Source: Marisa cornuarietis (taxonomy: Eukaryota; Mollusca; Gastropoda; Architaenioglossa; Ampullariidae). From it: a stretch of 64,000 bases of DNA. The translations under genes were made by a program, and so were the position numbers. The notes beneath the pieces are model-generated. The model did no database searches. It was not told where the DNA came from and saw only the letters and a list, made by a program, of their open reading frames with translations. Position 1 is the first letter of the stretch. Each line of letters opens with the position of its first letter. The DNA is taken from positions 6,188,501-6,252,500 of the forward strand of contig SMMW01000614.1 in assembly GCA_004794655.1 (NCBI GenBank), in the 5' to 3' direction. This document shows, piece after piece, positions 26,303 to 37,725 of the stretch.

Positions 26303-26380
26303 TAACCAACCAACCAACCAACCAACCAACCAACCAACCAACCAACCAACCAACCAACCAACCAACCAACCAACCAACCA
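26303..26380 (+). repeat. (CCAA)19 microsatellite
   Basis: A perfect tetranucleotide run directly follows a SINE-like 3' end, suggesting expansion of the SINE tail. Confidence 0.95.
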
Positions 26381-26977
26381 TATGAAACCATTAAAAGCCA
26401 GAATATACCTTTTTATAATATTCAATCATCCTTCTATGTTGGACTCAAAGGAGGTGACCACCAATGTGAAAGACTGCTAGGAATTCACCAAGACGAACTC
26501 ATAGCATATAAAACTTTAGTGGTCACTCTCATTACCTTCACCATCTTTACATTCAAAAGACAAAGATAAAGATGAAGATGGTACTAACATTAACCCACAA
26601 GATGGATAAATAGATCTGGCTGTCTATCCCTGCTAAAAGATTTTTTCTCAGGTGATATTCATCGTCTCCTAAGTATAGTTAAAATATATAGTTAAAATAA
26701 TATTACATCATTTAAATCTATATTTCACAGACGTAGCACTAATCTTGTTAAATTTATTCTTATATTCATTAAATTATTCACATTGGGAACATCGCGTACG
26801 TCGTTTTCTCCAAATTATCTACTTTGTCAAACGTTTACAACTCGTTTGGAGAATAAAAAAAATTGTTTATTATGTGACCATCCATAGCTAGAAACGCATA
26901 AGCCAGTTTATGCAACGACGACTCTAAAAACATTTTGTAGGAAGGAAGCTGTATGTATCTTGTTTCATGTAAGTCTT

Positions 26978-27065
26978 TTGTGACGAGGAGTATTCGGATA
27001 AATGGGCGGCACCCTGAATCATGTGACGAGAGGTATTCGAATAATGGGCGGCACACTGAATCTAA
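26978..27065 (+). repeat. Two-unit tandem duplication, ~43 bp
   Basis: Both units contain 'tgtgacgag', 'gtattcg' and 'gggcggcac.ctgaatc'. Confidence 0.75.
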
Positions 27066-28149
27066 CACAAACATCACACATCGCTCGTATTTAGCGATTC
27101 TTCTTCGGTTACATTGTGTATAAACATTCTTTATCCTCACCTGCTAAAGTTTATTTTCTAGAAATATAAAAATTAATCGGACGCACTCTTTGGATTCTCA
27201 AAAATGGCCGCTGACTGTTGAAAGAGTTCTCTTAACGGGGACGGCCACGCATTGAGCGGTGAATGGCGCATGTGTTACGTTCATAAATAGTCGAAAATAA
27301 AACAAAAACACAATTATAAAGAAAATGCAGAAGGTGACGAGATGCCAGATTTTATTATCATCACAGTGATATTTATGTTGTGTTAAAAAGATAAGTTTGA
27401 AAATAGATTATTTCGGGACACTGCCGCTGGACTACAGCAGATGGCGCTAGCGGCCAGTACCTGTACCTATTTATAGATGTTGACGTCAGCTCGAGTGTCA
27501 GCGTTCTTGACTTCGTATGCTTCGACAGCGTCTTTGCTAGAAGTCATTCTTAATCCGACAAATATAACGAAGGTTTGACCAAGTTTGGCAAAGTTTTTTA
27601 CTTGACGGTTATATATAATCTTTGCCAAACCGAATAGCCTTATCATTGCTTGCAATCCTTGCATCTGTGAAAACTCTCCTCCTCGCGACTGCGCATGTCA
27701 GTGACTTCGCTACATCTACCACATAATGGCATTCGAACACGATCGTTATTGCTCATCGAATCGGGCCAGGAGGCGCGAAAAAGACCAGGATTACTGCTGC
27801 GGCGACGCAGAAAAAAAAGGAGTGCCAGCTCGCTGGTGGTTTGTCCCCACCACCACTACCACCAGCAGGAGCAGCACGACGACCAGCGTTGGCGACAAAG
27901 GCAAATCAAGATAGAGCTGTGAATGATTGTGGCAGTTTGCGCGCATCCTGCTACAATTTAGGTCGAGACAGAAGCGGTAATTGCTTGCTTGTGGGCGCGA
28001 GAGCTGTCTGAGCGAGCCGGCGCGCCCGTCCACATCCATTTGCGAAATGAAAGAGTAACCAGATTTAGGTTTGGCCGCCGAGATCCCGCGCTTCATTCGT
28101 CTCGTCAACCTCCGCGTTAGCGTTGTCAGCCACTTCCTGCCCGGCGCGC

Positions 28150-28310
28150 AGGCCAGTGGGCAGGCCGGGGGTAGAGTGGATTAATCGTAATTGTGTTAGT
28201 GCGGTGTTATTGTGAGAAATTGCCACTAATTTCTGGTTACCGCTCTAATCATCTCCTCCCTAGAGATGATCTTACTCCGCGTGCGAGCGATCTAGCAGGG
28301 GAGTACCATG
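28150..28310. promoter_or_regulatory. Candidate cis-regulatory block
   Basis: It carries 'ggattaatcgtaattgtg' (GGATTA and TAATT homeodomain cores) and 'ctctaatcatctcctccc' in low-repeat sequence. Confidence 0.25.
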
Positions 28311-30072
28311 TCGCTGGCAGCATCTAAGGATTTTTTGGAAGGGGGTGGGGGCATTTTTATTTTTAGGACTAAAGTTGTATTAGCCCGAAATCATTCGGAG
28401 CACAATACTGGAGATCGTTGGAGGGGAACGCCACTCTCTTTCTCATTCTGTTTCCATGTCGTTAACTGGTAACATGTTCTCCTCATCCCTTCTTTTCTTC
28501 CACTCCCTTGTCCCTATAAGGGAAGTAGTCAACACATAGTGTCTTTCCTGCCACCCTCTCGTAATGAAATAAAAAAAAAACGAGAAAGCGTCCATTTTTT
28601 TCCTAAGGGAAGTAATCGAGACAGGTGAAACAAGCATATTTCATAATAATTTGAGTTGTTGCTGACTCCTCTTGAAAAATGGCACCGCAATCTTTTGAAA
28701 AGAGCTTTTTGCTTTTAAGTGATTGGCACATTCTTTTCCGTTTGTTTTACCAATCCTTGGTCCCCTTTTTTCAGATCCCACGCGGCATGCTACAAATTCA
28801 AATTATCACTTTGGAGTAAATTCAGATTAACAGTCTGTATACTTTTCCCCTTCGTTTGCTTGCTTGTGTTCTTCTTTCTCTCGTTACTCATTCTTTCACG
28901 CTGCTTTATTATTATTAATAAATCGTCTTGTCATGTTAGGTATTCGCTAGAATTTTTTAATAGAGTTGTTTGACTTCCCTTTTGTATGTTAAACGCAATC
29001 ATACACTAACGATCAGTTAGGTTCGAGATTTAAAAAAAAATAAATAAAATGCTTTTAGTCTTTTTCAGATCGCTTTGGCAACAGTAGATCTGTATTTTGT
29101 TTCCACTATTGTTTTGAAAGCATAGTTTTATTGAGCTGTTTTGGTCCCGCGTCCTTTCTTTTTCACTGACTTCTTCTCTTTTCCTATTTCACACCTCACC
29201 TCCCACAACAAGTCCTCGTTTCTCGTCATATTTCATCATGGGCAACGGACATGGACCGGTCCGTTAATCAGAAAGAGACAAGCAAAGCCTCTTGTGTCTT
29301 TCCAGTCTGAGCCTGGGAGGAAATGAGGTTGTGATGGCGCTCATTTCGCCTATTTTGAACACACTAACACTTGAGGGCTGTCCTTTGCCTTGTCTTGCTG
29401 GACTCTTTACATCCAGCGACTTTTTTTTGTTTTTGTTTTGACATTTCTTCAAATTCTTTCATTGCTCTCGACCTTCGGTCTCCCCGCTCTTCTCTCTGTC
29501 TATTTGTGGGGTTGGGAGTGGAGACGGAGGCTGGTTTGGTAAGAAAATGCTCTCTACCCAGAGGCGATGTCTGCCGATATGAGTGTTTGAGCCACTATAC
29601 TACTGGGCTCCTCTAGTGATGCAGGTCTATCGAGAGAGGCGAGATGTATTGGGAAAGATGTGCACAAAATGGTTGCTTTAATACAGGCGCCAAAAAATCC
29701 CCTTCAGTTCGATTTATTTTCTCTCGTATTTTTAGCCGTAACAGCATTGAAAAACTAAGACTTAGATTTTTTTTTCTGTTTGCCTGTTTGCCCTTCTTTC
29801 GTCTTTTCTTTCACTTTTTTTTTAAACATTGTTGCATCAGACATGATAGCATCTACACATTGAAGGTTCCTACTTGGCCTTACCTATTAGATGATTGCTT
29901 AAACACGTGTCCCGGAAAAAGGGTCAACTATGAAAAAAAAACATTCACAGGTGTGTGTCTTCTTAGCTAATTCTTCCCTTTCATTACCCGTCTGTCCATC
30001 TGCTCATATTTATGTGTATGCCCTATGCTCGTTGTTGTGGATCCTAAAAACCTGTTTGTCATTGTTTTGCAG

Positions 30073-30115
30073 AGGTGGGCGCAAATCGCGAGACTCAACA
30101 CCTCAGGGGCGGAAG
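30073..30115 (+). CDS. RNF220: RNF220 visible exon 2: basic linker (43 nt)
   Basis: Acceptor cattgttttgcag|aggtggg and donor ggaag|gtaagg bound a 43-nt exon. One base completes the arginine codon begun in the previous exon and 14 codons follow, ending in phase 0. The peptide is 'GGRKSRDSTPQGRK', a charged, probably disordered linker. Its Ser-Thr-Pro element resembles the linker between the zinc segment and the conserved 'NRQ.RLN' block in vertebrate RNF220. The exon is short and weakly conserved, so it is supported mainly by its splice sites and phase fit. Confidence 0.82.
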
Positions 30116-30359
30116 GTAAGGAATGTTTAAAGTGTTGTTTGAAAGTAATTACTTGTTTAGTGAAGATTAATAAGTAAGCTATGTCCCATGTAAATGAGAA
30201 ATTTTGTTTAGAGTAAGACGTGAATCCAAACCGAGGCTGTCTTGATGGTGTGAGGTTATGTGGTGCATTGATAATAGATGGGGAGGGAGCTGGTATAGAG
30301 GGGAGAGAATTAAGTTTTCTTGTAAAGATGTAAAAACATTTTGATAGTCGGTCTTCTTT

Positions 30360-30515
30360 AAGGGCTTCGCCCACGAGCAGCAACGCCACTGGATCTGGGG
30401 CGCCAAGAGGGGAATTTTCTCTATTTTCTCTCTCTAGCTACAGAACGCGCTCAGAAAATTCCCGTCTCGGCGCCCCAGATCCAGTGGCGTTGCTGCTCGT
30501 GGGCAAAGCCCTTTA
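30360..30515. repeat. Long inverted repeat (arms ~62 bp, loop ~30 bp)
   Basis: The left arm 30360-30421 contains gcagcaacgccactggatct. The right arm 30452-30515 is its near-perfect reverse complement, with a few mismatches. The transcript would form a strong hairpin inside an RNF220 intron. Confidence 0.85.
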
Positions 30516-31984
30516 GGAGAAACATCTAGCTTTCCATCAGAATTATATCGGGCCAAAAGTCCAATTACTGCTGATGAAAAAACGAAAGAGGAGTTGAAGG
30601 AAACGTTAATCTTCACAGTAGTAAAACAGATTTACGCATATTACTTCGTTTAATTCATTTGAAAATGACAATGGTTTATTTTATAGTATTTACAGTAGTT
30701 TTTTTAGTTATACTTATTTGAACGAGAAAATAATTTGTTCTGTACTAAGTAAGGAGTGTTTGACGAGAGATTTTTTGTGTTTATGTCACCCGCCGTGTGG
30801 CCACTGGGAACACTGACGGTGTAATATTCTGGTGGTGGGGAAGACTAGGAAGAGAAGAGGGTTAACATTCGATAATCATATCATCTGCTTGCAGCTTGAA
30901 GACGATTTATTGTGCACAAACACAATGAGCTTTTCATAAAATTAATTTCAGATTTTTTTGTCTACAAATGGGTTAGCAGCGACTAGCGATTTACATGTTC
31001 ATAATACGCAAATTTAAAATCAATCGTTACATTGTTTTAAATAACCGAATTAAAATTATGTGTGTATATATATATATATAAAACGCGACTTGCAGAATTA
31101 CGCGCTTTAGCATCTGTTGACTGCTTTATGTTTGACTATTGTTTCTTCCGATAGTTGCCAGGTTCGTACCCACTTTAGTGTTTGTAACCACACGCGATTT
31201 CTGGTAATACATCACCACTAATATCGAGTTGACAAAAATAATGCTCGAGAAGAATGTGGACGTTCGCTTGTTATAGTATAGGTGCAAAACAGTTCAAATG
31301 ATTTAAACCAGGCACGAAAGGCTTCTTCCTGAAAAAGCGGCGAGTCGACAACTAACACGAAGTAGAAAGAAAAGCACATGGCTGTAAGTGATACTGCCGA
31401 AAAAATTAAACCAAGTATGAAAACTCCCGAAGTGTGGTCATCATAAGAAAACTGTTTTCACTCGATAATTTTCACATTCCACACGCTCTTCTGGAAATTC
31501 GTGAATCGCGAGTTACGCGTGTAGTCCGCTGGTCGGCCACTGCACAAGGTCGTTGTGCATGTACAGGTGTAACAATCGTAATCACACCATTGATCAGCTC
31601 CGAGCTCGAGAAGTTTCTGTGCCTGGAGTATCTGAGTTTGTTTGCTGCCACAGCTTCTTTTTATTTGCAACCGATAAAAACACAACCGACTTCGTTTTAC
31701 TGCAACAGTAAAAGATAGCTACACATTTCAACGGCCATATGGTGTGGCAGCTGCAACTGCTGTGTCAGTCGCAGAGTTAATAATAGTAATAAATAACAAT
31801 TTATCCATTATCGTCATTATTGTCTTCATTACAACTGTATCAATGCACAGCGGAAAACGACAGCCTCCGCCAGGCATTTCTTCAGTCGGTGGGTGTTGTG
31901 CCCCGTTCGTCAACACCAAGAGCACCCAACCTTCCAACCGTCCCTTTCTCCGATTCTCCGTCGAAACTTGCCGGGGTCCGAAAG

Positions 31985-32330
31985 TGTCAGTGCAGTGTTA
32001 GCATAATTAATGACAACCGCCAGCAACCCGCACTCACACCCACAGGTGTCGGCCCGAGTTTCTCGGGCCCTAACGGGGCCCCGACCCCGACGCCAGACCC
32101 CTTGACAAGGGCGCAAAACGCGCAAGTGGAACTCAATTTTCCAGCACCGGAACACGATACACGCAGACCTGATGGCACGATGGGGGGTTACATGGAAGGG
32201 AGAAGAGCCGTGGCAGATCGAAGACAAACGCTGTTTTTGTTTCGGCCGCTAGGTGGTCCAGTGCCGTGCCAGTGGCCCGGGACCTGCCAGCGGATCATGA
32301 GGCTGGTCGGGTGCTAAAGAGCTAATCCCC
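31985..32330. promoter_or_regulatory. Candidate cis-regulatory block
   Basis: It opens with 'gcataattaatgacaac' (ATTAAT/TAATGA cores), then CpG-containing low-repeat sequence. Open frames here lack splice-phase or protein support. Confidence 0.25.
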
Positions 32331-33075
32331 GGGGCTTAGTTGGGGCTCTTCTCTACGCCAGATCGTGTGGTCGGCAGGATTAGAGGGTCCAGGGGTACGC
32401 AAACACGGGCACAAAAGGGGCACCTTGACGGAGGCAGGCAGCTCCCTTCTCGGGTGGCAGCGCCCTTTTGTAGCGCCCCCTGATCATCGTCAGGAAAAGA
32501 GAAATAAGTTCAGTCAGATGAAAAAAATTAAGCTGTCTGGAGGAGTTACCGTGGCCCATGTGCGTAGGCCGTAGACCTACACAGGTATCGTCGAGATGCG
32601 AAGGTGACGTGTGCGAACCGTACCTAAGTCCTTTCGTCAATATTTCGTAATCGTAGAAACATAACAACGAAGACGTTGATACCACTTACAGTTGTCCTTC
32701 TACATGACGGTGGAGGTTTTGAGTGTTTGGGCTGGATGATTTGAATCTCTTACATATCATTCACGATGAATGACCGTAGAACGTTGTCAAACCATATGGT
32801 TGTGCGTATTTCTGGAATATATATCAAATGAAACACACCACACACACAGTACATCACAAAATAACTTGTGTTTCTCGCTTTTCCAAACGGGAAAATGACA
32901 ATAGATGGCAGTGAAAGTAATCACTACACGGTGCTCAGTCTTTTTAACAAAAATCACTAATCAGCTTGTGAACGTACGGGAAATATGCGTTTTTATTATT
33001 TGTTTTTATTTGTATTGTCGAACAGAGTTGGTCATCGTCGTGTATTATTTGCTTGTTTTTTTATTTATTTGGCAG

Positions 33076-33150
33076 AGCTTGCCGTCGCCATCTGTCAGAA
33101 AGGGCAAGGACTCTCCCTCACCAGAGGCTGCATCTAAATCTCGATATGAG
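33076..33150 (+). CDS. RNF220: RNF220 visible exon 3: Ser/Pro-rich linker (75 nt, frame-neutral)
   Basis: Acceptor tttatttggcag|agcttg; 25 whole codons (phase 0 to 0) encode 'SLPSPSVRKGKDSPSPEAA' followed by 'SKSRYE'. The repeated SPSP and KGKDSPSP motifs correspond to the vertebrate 'GESPTASPHSS' linker, and the final 'SRYE' matches 'SDRYQ' before the next block. The donor is gag|gttggt, a weak match to GTRAGT. Because the length is divisible by three, skipping would keep the frame and remove only the linker. The role is probably a flexible, phosphorylatable spacer. Confidence 0.85.
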
Positions 33151-34239
33151 GTTGGTTACAGTTACTTTCCCTTTTGATGATCCTCCATTATCTGAAATCT
33201 TTCTGTTTGGTGTTACATCGATAAAAAAAAATGTAATGCCCCACCGGAGATTGGAAAGAAAGACCTTTTAAAAGAAACTTTCATTTGTCATGATGGTGGA
33301 GACTAACAATCTGTGCGACTAGCTGCAAAAGAGCTGACACTTATGACCCATACTAGTTTTCCAAAAAGCCGCGTGCACTTGTACATGTGTGGTTTATAGC
33401 CAGTTCCGCAGGAGTGTCACTGTATCCCCCGTAGTTCTTAATTCCGCGATTCATTATACGCCGCTGAACAGTCACTCTCAGCCTTGAGGTCCCCGGCGCG
33501 CTATCGGGGGATACGTGTTTACGAGGTTTCCACGCACCTCATACGTATTCATGCTGCTCAGGTGCTGCGCCACACAGGACGCTAGGCTAGCGCTTCCCTG
33601 GTCTCTCTCCCCCCCTCCCCCCACCTCTTTCTATCTCTCACCTGTCTCACATGAGACAGCCAGAGGGTTGTCGACAAATTGCTGGCAACTCTAGACCACG
33701 CTTAATGGCCTCCCTCCAAGGTGGCTTAGGAAAGTGAGACGGCGATGTCGACAACTCTTGGGCGGGAGGGGAAGGGAGGATAGTGTACGGTCCCCGGACG
33801 ATAGGTGACGAGAATGCTGGCTGGCTGGGTGGGTGGACGGGTGAGCGAAGTGGAGGAGGTTAAGAATGTTTAAGCAACGTCATTTATTTCTTTTTCTGTC
33901 CATTTATTTAGTTTAGTCGAGCTGAACTTTTCTTAATTAAGAACTTCCTTAATTTTCTTTGTTTTAACATTGATCCACAATGATTGGTTGTTTTTCCGCC
34001 TACCTGCTCCCAAACTTTTGAGAGAAACCCCCCACCAAATTATTAAACTTTTTTAAGTTCGTCATCTTTATGTCACAGAATCTGTTTCGTTCTGTAAATG
34101 TGCTAATTCCTCTTCTGCCGTTTTCCTCTTTTCTCATTACACCCACCCTCTATCTCTCTCTCATACACACATGGTCGAACATTTGAAAAAAAAGGACACA
34201 CCTGCACCTGACATTTAATACTACTCTTGTATCTTGCAG
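33151..34239 (+). other. RNF220 intron (1.1 kb)
   Basis: A moderately GC-rich stretch (33360-33860) is followed by AT-rich sequence with pyrimidine tracts before the acceptor. Nothing else is recognised. Confidence 0.75.
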
Positions 34240-34282
34240 ACTTACCTGAGAATACGCTGCAACAGACAGTCACGCCTGAACG
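34240..34282 (+). CDS. RNF220: RNF220 visible exon 4: 'YLRIRCNRQSRLN' block (43 nt)
   Basis: Acceptor atcttgcag|actta and donor gaacg|gtaagt enclose 43 nt: 14 codons plus one base. The peptide 'TYLRIRCNRQSRLN' matches the vertebrate 'TFLRVRANRQTRLN' almost residue for residue, so this short exon is firmly assigned. It leads into the basic segment and C2HC finger of the next exon. The exon is short and lies between introns of 1.1 and 2.8 kb. Confidence 0.93.
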
Positions 34283-34829
34283 GTAAGTAGCTTGTTAACC
34301 GAGCTTTGCACGTGTGAGTCGAAGCAGTAGTCTGTTGTTTCGGCTGGCCAGGATCGGATTTTTCCTAATCCCGCACGTAGCTCATTGAAATCCTGTTAAG
34401 ACAGACGCTTTCTTTTCTGTTTATTGCAAACTCTAGCGCCCTCTAGAGAAGAGGATCTAAAACAGCATTTAAAAAAAAACACACGTGCGGTCCGGTAACA
34501 GTTTAGGGGATAAGGGTAGATGGGTAAGTGACTTCCTTAGTGAAAAGTGTGTTCGTTCATTTGATCCACAAGAGCCTACAGGTTCAGATCTTCGGCATCA
34601 ATATGTGTGGTTTTTTTCTGGGGGAGGGGGATTTGGCACCCGTGATACAGTTTCGTTTGCTGACAAACACCAACACTCGCTTAATCAGGGTACATCTCAC
34701 TCACGCGGTGCTCATTCAGAATATTCTAGCATCTTTTCATAATCATACAGGCTTTGAAAAATTCCTGTTTCCGAAATGACAGTGAATTTATCGTGTTATT
34801 TATTAACTCCTGCCAGGAATTGTCGGGGA

Positions 34830-35060
34830 TTTTGACCCCTTGGACTTTGCTGAAGTTCGGCCAACGGGGATTAATGACAAAGGTGGTTGGGGGAGGGGGA
34901 GAAGTGTTGAAGGCCGGCATTTTGTGCCCGTCTTCTGTATCTTGCCTACTTTCCCAACCCTTCCTAGAAATTTTAGGAAAGTTCGTTGCGCCGCACGGGT
35001 ATCGAACTGCCGCGACTCCGGGTTCGAATCCCACTCGCCTATCCACTTTCCCGATTTAGG
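34830..35060 (-). mobile_element. tRNA-derived SINE
   Basis: The minus strand reads 'ataggcgagtgg' (A box), then 'ggcagttcgatacccgtgc' (B box) and a G/A-rich body with 'gacgggcacaaaatgccgg'. The organisation equals the copy at 8.7 kb. Confidence 0.5.
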
Positions 35061-36564
35061 ATAATCTGGATTTGTGGGTGGGTTTGTCCATCGGATACAG
35101 CTGCTAAAGAGTTGATGGCAGCTCGCTCAAAACAACTTCAGCTTCCGACATCGGTTAATTATGTACGCCAGTTGGTTCGCCCTGTACTCGAGACACAAAA
35201 CCGAGTCACGCGCATGAACTATTCTCGACAGTGTATCGGGCTTGCAGGGTAAAAGTCAAATGCGGATTCATGGAACACAATTATCTTTACATGTTACTTC
35301 GTTTGTTCATCTTCTTTTTCGTCCTTTCTGGTTTATCTGCACGTTTAAAACTGGAATATTTATTTGAGCAAGATATACAAATGTAATGAAGGGAATTTAA
35401 AGAAGAATCTAACCCACATCTTCGGTGGAACCTTTACATATCGATGTTGTTACCAGTGAAGTAAGTTGCTTATTGCTTGATCGTTACTCGTGTCATGCCT
35501 CGTTTCAGCCTTACTCTTTTTTGAGAAAAACATTTTCCCTTACGAGACTTCCTTTACTGTTTACCGCGATTCGTTATCTGGTACACTGGTCGATGAAGAC
35601 TTGACTATGGAACACGGACTCAAAAGGCGTCTGTATTGTTTTTTTGTGGGGGGGGGGTATTTGAAGGGTAATGTAGGTTGGGGGTGGGGTTTAAAACTGA
35701 TTTCTAAAGGTCTCTCTAGTGAGTCAAGTCACAAGTCTTTTTGCCATCAAAGTTCCGTGTTCGGCAGTGCAGGGGTGAGGGTTCTGCATTTTTGCTGTTT
35801 GGGATCGTGATTGACACATAGGTATGTCCTTCCCTCCCACCCCGCCACCAGCCCCCAAACCCATTACATCCTACCTCAGTCCCCAGTGGCTTTTTATCCG
35901 CCTCTTCCCTCCCCGTGCGCTGTGCTCCACCCCTTTTTGTCGCATTTATGTCTTTGTGTCGCCAGCGACGCACGAATCGCTCCTCGTCTCCTACTAACCC
36001 CCCCTCCCGCTTCTGATCACACCTTCTCCCGTCCCCCGTTCTATCATTCCGTCTTCCTCACCTTTGCCCCAGACCGTCTCCCAAATCACTTCCCATCCCC
36101 TGCCTGACGTTGCCACCCGTGATGAGACGCTGTGGGGTGTGTGGTGGGTGGGGGAACTACCCCGGGTAGCTGATTTATCGCTTCCACAACTCTTGGCAGT
36201 GGGTCCAGTCCGTGACCAACCTGGAGTTTGTGAAGGTCGTCTGTCCTGTCAGGATGTCAGTTAACTGCCGTGTGTCAGCGCGCATGGCAGAGGATACCTT
36301 TCGAGGCCCGTGGGTCCCGCTCCCCTCTCCCATGAATAACATGTCTATTTGCATGCACGAGGGTACGTAAATGCAAGCGTGACGTGAGGAGCATTGGGGA
36401 AGGCGGGAAAGGAGGGACAAGTTATTCTGGGCTGACTATGGGCGTGGTCTGGAGAAATTTCTGGACACAGGAGGGAGGATGTTAACATTTTGTCGGCTGC
36501 TTTAGCATGGTTTGGTTAATGAAAGGGACTTTGTGTTTCCGATGCCACGATCTCGGCTTTCTTC

Positions 36565-36800
36565 CACACAGATATTAGGGTTGTACACAGATAAGTTTAT
36601 GTTGCCAAAGCATCAGCCAGTAGCATGGGTGAGACCAGACATCAATTAACCTTATCTTTGTACAAATGTGACCTCATAAGTTTGACCTCTATGTATGGTA
36701 ATGTACCTTTAAATTGGGAAGTGTGTATTTACCCAGATATAGAGAAATAGTAGCTCTACCCAGTAGAAAGACAATTGCACACCATGAGACCTGTAAGATG
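36565..36800 (+). repeat. Dispersed repeat, copy 2
   Basis: Related to 3868-4030: 'atattagggttgtacacag', 'gagaccagacatcaatta' and 'gacaattgcacaccatgaga'. This copy holds about 75 extra bases between the last two blocks. Confidence 0.5.
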
Positions 36801-37123
36801 ACAAAAATGAGTATTAGCTGAGATACAAACTGCTGTTTAAAATAACACCAATAGCTATAGCTGAAAAAAATATGATTCAGTCAAGTTCTGCATGAAAAAG
36901 CCACAGAAATGTTGTGGAAATGACCTGTTGCATGCCCAAAATATGTTTAGGAACTGTCCCTTAAGAAAGATATGACAACTGACAATATTTAGAGCTGCCA
37001 ACTGGTTTGCCCAAGACTTGATTAAGTGAAACATCAAGCAAGGCAAGGCAGGAGTTGTGCATGTGTAATTTCTTTTGGAATCAGAAATTATCCTGACATT
37101 AATTATTGTTATTATTATTCTAG

Positions 37124-37254
37124 CACGAAGTCGCAACAAGAAGCGAAGAGTGGGCGAGGAGAACATGAAGGAGACAGTGTGCCCAATCTGCAGTGAGAGG
37201 CTGACTGGCACTCCTGAGGAGCTGAATGGACATGTGGAAGTGTGTCTGAAGAAA
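37124..37254 (+). CDS. RNF220: RNF220 visible exon 5: basic segment and C2HC zinc finger
   Basis: Acceptor ttattattattctag|cacgaag; two bases complete an Ala codon and 43 codons follow to aagaaa|gtgggt (phase 0). After the basic run 'RSRNKKRRVGEEN' comes 'VCPICSERL...GHVEVCLKK', a C-x2-C-x13-H-x3-C finger. The vertebrate protein has 'CPVC...RHVEHCL' at this place. The finger resembles small ubiquitin-binding or protein-binding C2HC knuckles, but its ligand is not known from sequence. The polypyrimidine tract is partly built from a TTA microsatellite, so it is pyrimidine-poor. Reading through the donor would give a stop soon after (37300). Confidence 0.94.
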
Positions 37255-37397
37255 GTGGGTACCGCCGAGCCTCTGTTTCAACTACATCTGAATAGAGTTT
37301 AGGGGGTTGATTGTTTAATTTAAAATAAACTGCAACAGCTTGTGCATAATTGCAGTTTTTATTACACATAGCAGTATGGATTAACTGTACATGGAGC

Positions 37398-37511
37398 ATA
37401 GTTCTAGCCACAGGCAGGTCAAGACCAATGGTTCCAGTGGCTTTAGCAGGAGTAATAGTTCTAGCCACAGGTAGGTAAAGGTCAAAGGTCCCAGTGGCCT
37501 TAGTAGGAGTA
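37398..37511 (+). repeat. Two-unit tandem duplication, ~57 bp
   Basis: Both units start 'agttctagccacagg' and end 'agtggc.ttag.aggagtaa'. Confidence 0.75.
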
Positions 37512-37519
37512 AACTAAGT

Positions 37520-37725
37520 GGTCCACTGTGTCTAGAACGGTTGCCAGAGAGCAGAGGTCAAGAGGTTAACCACCATCTTGTGCCATCTTTTACATGACCT
37601 AATAAATCAGGTCATCTACTAGGTAGGCAGCAGGAGTTTTCTAGTCACAGACCTTGCCAGTGCTCAAGCTAGCATCCTGAAACCTCAAAAGCCAAACACT
37701 AACCACCAGGCTACAGTCCTCTTTA
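37520..37725 (-). mobile_element. tRNA-derived SINE
   Basis: The minus strand reads 'ctgtagcctggtggttagtg' (A-box region) and 'gaggtttcaggatgct' (B-box region), the standard SINE head. The body continues toward lower coordinates. Confidence 0.5.

Larger units (their letters stand above)
19222..30072 (+). other. RNF220 intron (10.9 kb)
   Basis: The intron is mostly AT-rich unique sequence. It holds a GC-rich conserved-looking block (20840-22150), a (GCT)16 run, a TIR element (24947-25533), an AT-rich repeat cluster with a shared 23-mer, a SINE tail with (CCAA)n, a 43-bp tandem duplication (26980-27065) and a second GC-rich block (27640-28310). No additional exon with matching phase and protein similarity was recognised. 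Confidence 0.75.
30116..33075 (+). other. RNF220 intron (3.0 kb)
   Basis: It contains the 30360-30515 inverted repeat and a GC-rich low-repeat block at about 31850-32480. The remainder is AT-rich with a short TA run at 31068-31082. No exon was recognised. Confidence 0.75.
34283..37123 (+). other. RNF220 intron (2.8 kb)
   Basis: It contains a minus-strand SINE (34830-35060), C-rich sequence at 35820-36110, a GC-rich block at 36110-36420 and one copy of a dispersed repeat at 36565-36800. No exon was recognised. Confidence 0.75.

Noticed and set aside
26303..26380. CRISPR-like regular array
   Set aside because: A simple CCAA microsatellite without spacers; the genome is eukaryotic.
35005..35060. 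Stand-alone tRNA gene suggested by gggttcgaatccc
   Set aside because: No cloverleaf can be folded on either strand; A- and B-box order on the minus strand fits a SINE.
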